Shown here: positions 35,770-46,400 of the stretch, in pieces | How positions within the stretch are numbered: position 1 is the first letter of the stretch | Layout of the letters: each line of letters starts with the position of its first letter | NCBI GenBank assembly: GCA_009741485.1 | Contig: CM019218.1 | Span: 44,039,701 to 44,103,700, forward strand | Direction: 5' to 3' | From: Malurus cyaneus samueli | Lineage: Eukaryota > Chordata > Aves > Passeriformes > Maluridae | Length of the DNA: 64,000 bases | Translations under genes and position numbers: made by a program | Notes under the pieces: model-generated | The model's input: the letters and a program-made list of their open reading frames with translations, nothing else | Told to the model about the DNA's origin: nothing | The model's database searches: none

Positions 35770-37265
35770 CTTCAATTCCACTGGGCACATCTCCCCAGTG
35801 ACTTTTTTTTTTTTTCTTCAAGATAGAAGGAGGTTCTCTAATGTGCACTGGTGTCTCTAAGGGACACGGACACCCATTTCTGTTTGGTCTCTATACTGCT
35901 GTTTCCTAGCAGCTAAATACCTGCCCATGCCCTGTTCTTTGCATTCTTCTCCGAATACCTGTTACCAGTTACTGTCACATCCAAAATACTGCAGTGCTTG
36001 GACTTTTGGTCTTATGTAATATGGCATTCACGTTCTTATGAGTTTTGGGCACTTCCCTGTTTTTCATTGTGGTCTCCACTGAGCAGTAACATAGAAAGTC
36101 ACCCCAGAAAATTTGGTGTCAGTGTTTCTCAGACATTTCCTCTTCCTTGCAGTCCTGCCTCCAGCAGGGTTGGCAGTTTGACTGAGCTCTGTACCCCTCT
36201 CCAAAGGTCTTTGCCAGGCATATACTGTGTGTTCAACAAAGAACTACTAGTCCCACTGGTGTAAATAGGAGCTGTGCAACCAAAACATGCCAGACCCAGG
36301 AATTCTGATTATTTTTAATGGCTAAAGGAGCTGGTTCCAATACAGAACTTGAACTTTCAAAGTAGTCTGAAAAATTCTTCTCCTAACTGTTGTTTTTATC
36401 CCGGTTGTTTTTGGTTGTGGTGGAGAAGGCGCATGGATACCTCCTGAGCAGCACCCAGGAGATGGGATAGGGCAGAGGGAAGGAGCAGAGCCACACTGCA
36501 GAGCCAAGGTGGTACAGCAATGGCCTTTCAGCAGGGATGTGGTTTCCAGAAGGTCTCTATTTCTGGCAGAAGATGTCAGGGCCAATGAATCCTGGAAGCT
36601 CTCAAGTGCAAGTCTGGATATGTTCTGTCTCTGTGTGCCAGCTCTGCTGAAGGAAAAATGTCTGCCCCACCAGTGTCCCATCCCTCAGCAGCTATTTGGC
36701 AACCTCCCCCCTCCATCAGCACAGCAGCTGGCCTGCCTGCTATCTGCTGACCCTTTTCTTTCCCTCAACCCTTATGCCCTGAACAGAACAATTTGTAGAA
36801 TTTGCAGAGAGTCGGATGTACAGCTGACAGCTGAATGCAGATGAAAAGCTCCCGGAAAAACGTGTGGAAGTTGCTAGAAAGCAGCACTGTGTATCCCCCG
36901 TGGGCAGGGTAAGGTCCAGCAGCCCCTCTCCCGGCTCCCTGGCAGTCCTTGGAGCCCCTGGTGAATCCCATGCTTGTTCAAAGGTCACCTGGCCCCTTTA
37001 GCTACTGGCTCTGTGCTGCAGCATCATCAGCTGGGAAAGAAGGGGCAAACCTCACTTGCTGGCACATTTTCCTCCAGTTCAGAGCCTCTCTCTTCCCCCC
37101 ATCAACAATCTGGGATCCACTAGTTTCTTTGACAACATCCTTGGATCCAGGCAGCTTCAGGGGCTGGGCAAAGTCAGAATTTTATTTTGGTGCATCTCTC
37201 ACCTTGAAAAGTGTTACGAAAACATGAAGTCACTGCTAGAAAGGGTTGGAAATTTTATTTCACAT
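35770..37265. other. Unique non-coding stretch with A-tract near 35810
   Basis: A T/A run lies just beyond the MIR relic at about 35802-35815. Frames of 111-119 codons exist on both strands at 36322-36844, with no recognised domain; they mirror each other and I do not call them. Confidence 0.55.
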
Positions 37266-37272
37266 GGTTTGG

Positions 37273-37634
37273 TTTTTTTTTTTTTTTTTTTTTTTTTCCC
37301 AAAAGACAAATATATTCAAACTGCAATTGTTTGTGGTAAATGGGATTGTTTTAGCAAATTTCCCAGCTTACAAAATTGTTACAAGTTTTATTCTTTTTTT
37401 TTTTTTGTTAATGATTGGAGGTTTGGAGGTTTCTGCATTGACATTGCATTTAATAATTTTTAATTTATCATAATTTACAGTAGAAGAAAGACATTAAATA
37501 GCAAGGAAAAATTCAAATCAAATGTTCAAAATTTTTTATCTGTACCAATTTTTGTTTTGTTTTGGGTTTTTTGTTTTTTTTTTTTTTGTTTGTTTTTTGG
37601 GGGTTTTTTTTGTTGTTGTTGTGGTTTTTTTTTT
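37273..37634 (-). repeat. Cluster of T-tracts and T/G-rich simple sequence
   Basis: Three T-rich tracts fall within about 360 bp: T25 at 37273-37297, T13 at 37394-37406, and a T/G-rich stretch at 37549-37634 with runs of T8-T15 and (GTT)n. Read on the minus strand they are A-tracts. They could be independent slippage products, successive retroposon tails on the minus strand, or an unstable T-rich domain. No parent transcript is recognised between them. Confidence 0.8.
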
Positions 37635-37639
37635 GCCAT

Positions 37640-40600
37640 GGTCTGTTAACAGTTCTGAGATTTCCTTCCAATTTTCTTTCTGATGTGGAGAGGAACATCA
37701 ACTGATATTTCGAAAACTTTTATAAGAAAGGGAAAGTCTTCCCTGCCAAGCTCTAGCTACAGCTTGGATATGTCTGAAAACACTGACTGTCAAAAGCTGT
37801 GATCTGATTTTACCAGGAAGGATTTTCTTATGTTGTCACACCCCTGTGTAGCCTCTGAAGAGTGAGTAACAGGGAGCTATTCCTGACAGTTTCCACCTGC
37901 GTGAGCTCTTAAACTTTTCTAAAATAGAGTATATCATGTTTTGGAGATGGAGATGTGTTAAGATGCTTGGAGACAGCCAGAAGGGTTTGTAAACAGAATT
38001 ATGTGAGGCAGGAATCAATGAATAAGAATAATGACATGTAGGAAAGGATTGGGAAATAAGTCAGGGATGACTCAGTGTGAGGGTACACAGCAAACAATCG
38101 CCCATCACTGACAGAAAATAACGGGGGGGATTTGAAGCAGAAGATGATCTCTAGTAGAGAATCCAGCCTCTAGAGGTTTGCAGCTCAGGGAATTCTTGAG
38201 TCAGGAGCTTTATCTCTTTGTTTAAAGGAAATCTTGAAATACAGCGTGAATATAGATAAAAATCTAGTAATTCTGACTTTTTCAAAGTCAAGTGGAACTG
38301 CTCACTGGAGCCAGTGGAAAAGATCCTGTGGCACCTTGTTTGTTAGAGCATCTTTCTTTTCCTCACATTTCATTTATGCGTGGTTTGATTTCTACAATTA
38401 TCATGCCAGTCCTTTAAATCTTTTATCCCACCCCACTTTTAATATTATCTCTTTCCCTAGCAGAGTAGCTAATTGGAGAGGTGAAGTAGTGGGTGCCTTT
38501 CACCCTGAAGAACATCATCTGCTCTTTCTTCTCCTGCACATAAATCTCACTGGTGCACCTTGCTCTTTGCAGTGTGATAAGGCTGAGTGAGCAGCACGCA
38601 CTCTGCAGAGGAGATGAGCAGGGTGTGAGTACGGATAGTTTCCAAATGACCCCAGAGAAGTGTACAGATTATGTTGCTAACAACCATACTCTACATGGCA
38701 GTCGTCCAGGGCCCTGCAATTAGATGTGAATATCACCGTTGGCTTCGAAACGCTATAGAAATTAGAAATTGCTGTCTTTTGGGGAATTAGAGCATCTTTC
38801 TTTATTTCTTTTTTTATTGGATGGGGGAGAGCAGATTGGTAGCAGGCTTGTTTCATGTTTTTGTATTGCAGGCAGTTTGCCTGCCCAAGAGGAAGCTATT
38901 TATTGATCTCTGACTGCGAAGGTTAATAAATCTCTGTTCGGACTGGTTCTGACTCTGGCCAGGTCAGTGCCAGGCAGATGAAAACTGCTTCTTAACCAGA
39001 GACAATCTCTGAAGCTGCCCTGGTCTTTTCAGCAATAAGAAACCAGGCGTGTACAGACCATTTATCTTCCCTCGAGTCTCTAGTGTTCAGGTAGCTCAGA
39101 TTTAATTCACACGGAGTTATTTGTTTTATTGTATGGCATTGAGGCCAGCAGCATTTTTTCCCATCCCTTTACATATTCCGTTTTACATCCATGCCACCTT
39201 TGAAGGGGACGAGTGTCTGCTTGGCAGGCAGGCTGGTTTCATTACCCCGTCCCCTCCCCTGGCCTCCTGAAGGACATCTTCATTAGGAATCTCCGTGTGT
39301 GGAAATCAGCTTATGCTCCACACAATATACCAAAGCCCCCTGGAAGGATTTTATGAGAGGTCACACGCTGGAGCCTGCCTGTCACTGCCCACCCAGTGGT
39401 GGCCACCCCACTCTGCCTCCTCCCCGGGCCGTGCCCTTTGATTGCTCACCCTGAGCCGTGAATTCCTGTGCCTCAATAGACGTAATTTCCAATTGTCTCC
39501 ACGCGCTTTGCAAGTCTCTCTATCACACCCCAAACAAATATGCCTTTTTTTCTTCTTTTTTTTATTTGTTCTTCTGAACTCTCTGCTGAATAATCAGTTC
39601 TTTCCCCACTTCCATGTTTCTGCTCTAATCAAGGACAGATTCTTGTGAAAATAGATTGATCTTCCCACCCCCCCAATGTGTGCATGTCTTTTTTTTCCCA
39701 TCATTTCCTAGAACTGGTAGGTTTGGCTGGCCCTCTAGTCTCTTCTGCTGCAGGAGGGTTAAAGGCACAGCTGGGTGGCCTATTTGCTTTCGACTTTAAC
39801 CATTTCATCATTTGCAGAGAAAACCCTTTCCCCTTCCTTAAGAGGGTCAATCTTACGTGGTGTAGGAACTTCCACTGAAACCTTGTCAGCAGCTTTGGGC
39901 TCAAGTAGTTCCTCTCACCAGCTGTGTTGAGCAGCCCTGAACTGTGATCCTGAGAGCTGCTGAATACCCTTGGCTCTCACTGGAGGTGCCAGGGCTCAGG
40001 ACAGGGACCCTTTTCTCCAGGACTGTGAGTGCACCCTGAAGTATTGAAGCTCTTGATGTTGAGTTTCATCATTGAAGATACTGCATTCCCTGGACTTCTC
40101 CACTTCCCTGGCCTCCCACTGCGTGAGAAAAGCACCAATTCTCACCTTCCCTCAAGGGTGCTGGATGCCTGGCGACAGGACAGCGGGGCCAGAGGCGCTC
40201 TGGCACCTAGAGGAAGGTGAACCTCGCATCCAGAGGAAAGTGAACTCCTGCAAAGCCTGAGGAGGGCACTAGAGAAGTGCAGAAATGTCAAGACAGGGAG
40301 TCAGCCAGCCAGGGCATGTGGCTGCCATCTGCAGAGCCCACTGCCTCTTCTGCTGGGCTTTTCCTAGGAGGGTGAGACCGAGAGGCAGGGGAGGGGGAAA
40401 GGGTCTCAGACTTGTTTTAGTGTTGAGGAGCAGCTAAGGTCTTATCAACACTTTCCTCCCCGTCTGATCTGTGATTACTGAGCCTTCACGTGTGCACACT
40501 GGTTGTGTGTGTGTATAACAATATATGGCTGTGTAATTGGAACCAGCCACGAATATTTGGCTGAAATGGTGGTGAAGGGTGGGGGGACTCAGGGGGTGTC

Positions 40601-40665
40601 CAAATATACCCGATTCATTGGAGCCAGAACTCTTCATGGGAAGTGTCAGGTTTGATGAATTCCCC
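37640..40665. other. Unique non-coding stretch; possible constrained patch 38840-38960
   Basis: No gene is supported. A perfect short hairpin, gcaggca-gtt-tgcctgc, lies at 38868-38884 in a stretch of balanced composition that could be constrained. A T-rich run lies near 39545-39560. Open frames are at most 118 codons, without recognised domains. Confidence 0.5.
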
Positions 40666-40668
40666 ATT

Positions 40669-40735
40669 AAAAAAAAAAAAGAAAAAAAAAGAGAAAAAAA
40701 AAGAAAAAGAAAAAAGGAAAGGAAATAAGAAAAGG
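40669..40735 (+). repeat. A/G-rich purine tract
   Basis: All bases from 40669 to 40725 are A or G (A12, then G/A9 steps with single G interruptions). One T follows, and then a further purine stretch to 40735. It encodes low-complexity frames on either strand that have no biological meaning. It may be an old A-rich tail that has accumulated G substitutions, or a simple repeat. Confidence 0.85.
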
Positions 40736-40739
40736 TTTT

Positions 40740-43295
40740 GACGTATTTTAAACATTCCAATGCAGTGTTTTTAAACCATCACCTCTCAGCCTCTTTTTTT
40801 TTCCTGCTTGCAGAGGTTTTTGAGATCTTTCTGAATCAAGCAGAACAGGGATTTGAAGTGTGGCCAATGTCCTAAACACCAGCTAAACAGCATCAGCTTC
40901 TTTCTCTCATTTTCACCAAAAAAAGCTTACTTTTAAAACTGATTGAAGCTGAAATGGTCCACAGGGCTATATCAACTTCGGCCAAATAGTACATTTGACT
41001 AGATGAGGTTATAACCACCTCTAATTAAAATGTTTCCATTGCCTGTGCATTTCAGTGACTCTTCTCACCTCCAAGATGCACTTACCATCCTACCTCATTG
41101 CAGCTTTTTGACTGAGTCTCTTAACTAAGCTGGTTTTTCCTTACTGTCCACATCTGCCCATATCTTTCCACCTTCCCAGAAAGGCTCCCTGCTCCCTCGC
41201 TGGTACTGCAGAGCCTCAGCCTTGCCCCTGGGACAGAAGGTCAAGGGGATGGCAGAGCTGGCAAAGGCAGAATTACCATACCCCAAGACTGTGTGAAACG
41301 CACCGAGTTCAGAGAGGCTCTGAGGAACTGAGACCCACCTAACTGAGGATCTCAGCCATTCTTAGAACCATAGCCATCAGGGGAGCTGGCCTGAGGGCCA
41401 CGTGGGCTGGTACTTTTGCCCAAACTGTTATTCATGCTTGTCTAGGTTGAAAGTCCTTGTGCTGGAGCCCAGATCCTCCAAGGTTTGGCTTGACTAGAGA
41501 ATCAAATACCTAAATACCTTCGAGGACTGCAGCTTTAGTCACTGCATCCACAGCCAGTTTTAAATCCACTCTGGAAAACTTATAAATGCTTCTTCATAAG
41601 CTTTTCAAGCTGTTCTCTGACCCCGACTGGCTTTGTCCTGGTGACACTGAGCCCCTCAGCTCACCTCCTTGCCCTCCCTTCCCCATGCAGCAATTTCTCT
41701 GGGGGCATGACCATTCCCTTCCTCTAAACCCTTGAGCAAAGCAGTCACCTGAGCCACTGTTTCATCAGGTCACTGTGGGCTGGGCTGAGCAGGGGTTGGC
41801 AGCGTGAGCCACAGCTGGACAGTAAGATAATGTAAATTTACCTGTATGTTGATATTTAAATAATACATAGATAACCCTATCTGTTTATATCTATTTAAAT
41901 ATACATATTGTTCTCATGCTGGTGTTCCAATACCTTGAACTAGTTCAAAACTGGGCTGAAGAGCTGGGGAGAAATAATCCATTCCCAGTGTTCTACCCAC
42001 AGTGTTCTTCCGTGCTGAGTGCTGCCACTGTGGGAGGAGCACACAAGATCACTGTTTCCTTCCTTGGGACACTGGAAAAGACTTTATCCTGTAGGAGAAA
42101 AAGACTTTCTTCTGTAGCTCCTATCTCATAATAGGAACTGCCATCTCCAAGGTTTCCTGCACTTGCCTTGCCACCATCATGTAGAAGCTCCAGAACTACA
42201 GATTTAATTCAGCTGGAATATATATTATTATCCTTTTTTTCTTCTTTTCTGTATCATCCACGTTGCCCTTAAAGACTATTTATCTTTCCATGTTCTTTTG
42301 CATTAATTTACAGAGGGCAATTCTGTTAGAAATGGTGATAAAGAGCAGCAGAAAATGATGCAAGCAGGAAATGATGAACTGTTAAAAGGGACTTACACAG
42401 TAAAGTATTCAAATATTAATGGAGTACTCATAAGTGTTGGCAACACTTTGCAATTTTGGGATATTTGAGATCAAAGTTTTAATTTATCTTTTTTATACTG
42501 TGGCAAACTCTAATCTAAAGCCTGGTCAGAGGTCAGGGGAATGATCTGGTACGATCTGAACTGCGAGTAAACCGAAGTGGTGCCATGCTGGGGAGCATTC
42601 CTGTGGGGGAGCCTGAGTGACCCCCATCAGAGCAGAGCAGAGCAGAGCTCACCCCACTGACATGCAGAGTGACAATGGTGATGATTCCAGGGGAGCCTGA
42701 GCCCCAACCCTCTGGTACCACAGTCCCCATGAGCTCAGCATTGCAATGCCCGCTGATTGTGCCTCCACACACGAGCTGGGCTCCATGGTCCATGCGGGTC
42801 CCTTTCCAGCTCAGCCTGTTCTGTGTTTCTGTCATACATCCCCCAAAACACCACCACTCTCTGACCGACTTTTGTCTCCAACTAAACCTTTTCTATTCTT
42901 ATTTTTCCTGCTCTTTGCCCTGGTTTTTAGCTTGCTTTCCATGCCATGCCTCTGTGTGTGCATTCAAGGCTTACAGAGCTTTTACTGACATTTTCTTGTA
43001 AATATGGGTTTGGACTGCGACCCACCCATCCAAAGGGTGCTCGATTCACAAGTCTCCCCAAATCAACAGGAAAATCAACTGCACACTACTCTTTTATTTC
43101 CTTCTCCAAAGATCTGCTTGGACTCCCTCCTCTGCTGTGCCAAAGCTCAGGCCTGCCTGCTTCCCTGAGTTGATTTTTAGGTCCCAGGAGCCATGTGAAG
43201 CAAAGGGCTGTCAAAGAGCATTGCACCTTACAGTGGGGATGCACAGGGCTGCCCTGGAGCTCTCCTGTAAGACTGTGATGGGGCTGGCCGTGCCA
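40740..43295. other. Non-coding stretch with AT-rich patch
   Basis: No supported gene. The part 41820-41912 is very AT-rich with ta-rich words. (CAGAG)4 lies at 42628-42648. Frames of about 100-110 codons on both strands at 42533-43001 mirror one another. Confidence 0.5.
41464..41533. repeat. MITE-like imperfect inverted repeat
   Basis: The left arm agcccagatcctccaaggt (41466-41484) and the right arm aataccttcgaggactgcagct (about 41513-41534) are imperfect reverse complements around a short spacer. Both resemble the terminal words of an abundant sauropsid palindromic repeat (gcccagatcctcaaaggtattt / aaatacctttgaggatctgggc). This suggests a non-autonomous DNA transposon relic. I cannot name the family with confidence. 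Confidence 0.45.
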
Positions 43296-43303
43296 GGAAC
43301 TGT

Positions 43304-43430
43304 GCAGCCCTGCTGGTGACATCCATGCAGCCCTGCTGGTGACAGGAACCATGCAGCCCTGCTGGTGACAGCCATGCAGCCCTGCTGGTGACAGCCCTGC
43401 TGGTGGCATGCATGCAGCCCTGCTGGTGAC
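43304..43430 (+). repeat. GC-rich minisatellite, about six copies of a 20-26 bp unit
   Basis: The core gcagccctgctggtgac recurs at 43304, 43327, 43353, 43376 and 43414, with a shorter variant at 43393-43407. Spacing is 23, 26, 23 and about 17-21 bp, so unit length varies. On the minus strand several frames remain open and yield a Gly-Cys-His-Gln-Gln or Ser-Pro-Ala-Gly-Leu-His type repeat, an effect of the tandem array. GC-rich minisatellites of this kind are commonly length-variable. Confidence 0.9.
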
Positions 43431-43444
43431 AGCCGGCATGCAGC

Positions 43445-46400
43445 CACACCAACACACTGCAGCCAGCTCTGTCTCCAGACAGGAGAGCATCCCCTGAGCC
43501 AGGAGAGGCAGCAGCTCACATCTGTTCAGGCGGCCACACGAGCTGCACAGCCTTAACACTGCTGCTTCTCATTTATTCACCTGCCTTTTTTTTCCTTTCC
43601 CCCCTCCACCCTCTTGCAGACGGATTTCCCTCAGACAGGACCTCCCTGCGGCCGTCTCTGCGCGTGTTGTTCCCTCTGCTGAGTTCTAGGCACCGCGTAG
43701 GGGTGGGCTGGGGGCTGAGTTTGCCCGAAGGGCATTGCTTTGTACCTACCAGATGTGCTGAATTTCTCACTCTGGCTCCCTCTGAGCAGCCCCCTGCTTC
43801 CTATTGACCTTGCTGTAATTTAGCTTCTCAGCCTTTTGCCAGTCCCTGCAGCTGATTTATTCTCCTGGTGTTTAATGTTGGATTTGCCTCTTTGGAGAAA
43901 GGTTATAACCACCTTGGAAATACTTGAAGAGCAGACCTCCTCTTTTTTTTTTTCTTTTTTTTTTTTCTCTCACTCTGAGAGCAAGCTCCTGTTACGGTAT
44001 GTGGTAGCCTGCAATTCCCCAGCTAGCAATATCTCTGCTGGTCAGGTCTCTATGTGAGCATTTGCGTTCTGTCATTAAGCCTTTAGAGATCTTGCCAGCC
44101 ACTGGTTTGGCATCCAGTCACTCTCAGCAGGACTGGTTGCCTGTATCCTGTCTTTAGCTAATGCTCTGTCAACCACAGGGGAAACTCAGCCAACAAGATC
44201 TCTATCAGCCTTTCAAGGACCAGCCATTCTGCCATGTGGACTCAAGTCGTGCGCTCTGGCCTGATCTATTTATTAAAGAGCTCTGCCAATCAGCAGACCT
44301 TGTCAAAAATAATGTTCCCCCTTCTCCTCTCCCTCCTTCCTGGCAAATGTTGATGTGAGTGACAAAATGTTTGTTTTCACTGACTTATTCCATGGAAATT
44401 TACAGGTTCTGTTGGAAAAGGAAAGATACATTTTCAGCTGCTGAAGATCTTTCAGGCTTTTCAGATTTCCAGTAGAAGAAAAACAGTTGAAAATTTTCAA
44501 GGAAAGGCACTAATCACTGTTAATACATGGATTTCACTGAATCCCAGCTTTCCAGTAACACTGCTCTTTGCTTAGATTCTCTAGTGATTGAATGGTTTTC
44601 CTCTCACAGAGATGCTCCCCCGGGATGGTGCTGAGGCTTGCTGTGGCACACACTGCCACCCATTTTTCTGGGCAGTGTCAGCTACCTCTTACCACCCCTT
44701 TAGGACACACTGATGTCCTGAATTGCTGGTTGGCTTGACACGTGTGAAAATGGTCTTTTTCTTGATGGAGATTGCTGGCTGTCTGATCATCTAGATGGCC
44801 TTTAAGCATTGTTTCAGCAGAGGTGGTTTTGTTGGGAAGACAGGTGTAATTGTGTGGCTTAAATTCTTATTTGTGGGGCAAAGATCTTTATCCAGTTACC
44901 ATTTCTTTCTTCCTGCGTGGACCAGCTGCAGTCATGATCCATAAGCCATAACTCCTTTCAGTTTGGGAGACAGTCTCCAAATGCAGAGGGAGCTCTCCTA
45001 GACACTTCAGACCCGAGACAGGGGATTTCGGTTCACTTACTCTTGAGACATCTAGAAATCTGTGACAAAGCCAGATTCACACAGGTACCTTGCATGTTGA
45101 TGACAGCATAATCCTTTCTTGCTCATCTGAACACATCTGGTCCTGCCTTCCCCTCCCATCAGATCTTTGCCTGCGTTACCCTTGCAGTCCTAACCACACA
45201 CAGAGGATCATGCCTTTCTTTCTATCCAAGCCACGGGCTTCTTACAGATCAGAAACTGAGGCATCACATCACACCCAGCCCATTAGGCTCTGCTCTGCTG
45301 TATAAGCATGAGGGAAGGTGGAGAGAGGTGACCAAATAAAGCCTGAAACTGCTCCATTAGTGAGATGTGTTCACTGTGATCGCCAGAATTAAGCTTTAAA
45401 GCGCTCTGAGCAAATGCTGAACTGTCCCAGCTCTGAGGATTGCTCTGTGTGCACGTGTGTGTGTGTGTGTGTGTTTGCACACATGTGTGTTTTAGCCAGA
45501 TGCTCTGGCTCAGCCCCCTTGAGCTTTTTCCAGAAACTTGTACTTGCGATGCAGTGCCTTGTGGATTCCTCTGAGCCGGCCTCCAGTTTGTCTGGCAGAC
45601 ACCACCTGGCCATTTAACCACATCTGGGCTGGTAGGAGAAAGCTTTGGGAACCAAAGAGCCTTGCCCACCCCTGGTGGCTGAGAGAGATAATCTCTCCCT
45701 TGTGCCTGCCCAGCTCTGGAAGTGTTGGCACTTCGACACCTTGGTTGTGCCGTGTATCAAATCACCAAAAAGCTGGTGGGGCAAACACAGCAAGAGCAGG
45801 TTTTCCTTTGGAGAATGAGGCTCTGCCAAAACTCCAAATATCTTGAAACATTTTTAGTATGAAAAGTGCTATTTTTAAAATTCAGAAACAACTTCTTTAA
45901 ATGTGATAAAATAGGTAATATGAAATATAAAGTTAATAAGTCCAACTAGTCTTGTCCAGATTTTAGAAAAAATAAAAAAGATTTTTTTTCCAAGAGAATT
46001 TAGTCATATTCAAGTTTTATCCTAGCTTTGAAGAGAAAAACCCCTCTGATCTTGAATGAGTCCAAGTTACAGTACCTTACTTTTTTAGTGAAACAGAATA
46101 TTGGTTTACAGCGGAACTTAAGGGAAAGATTGTCTTTGGGATCAAACCCTCTTTATGCTGCACAACTGTGTCATTCAGCTGGAGCACTCCATAAAAAGCC
46201 TCAGTCCCTCAGACCTGGAAAACAGGAAAAGCACCCTGTAGTTGTGTGACTGATCATGAAACATGAACATTGAATCAAGCATGGTATCAACTAGGAAAAA
46301 GAACAGCCCTGTGGGTAGGGCAGTGCTCTAGGACACGATATTCAGCTTCCCTGTTCCCTGCAAGCGGTCCCTGTGGCCATGGCCCCATCACCTGAGATCA

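Noticed and set aside
43399..43406. Chi recombination site
   Set aside because: The word is identical to bacterial Chi, but RecBCD does not exist in birds; only the historical analogy with minisatellite cores remains.
43086..43559. 157-codon minus-strand frame with Cys/His/Gln-rich repeats
   Set aside because: The repeats come from the minisatellite, and several frames of the same stretch are open, which is an effect of the tandem unit.
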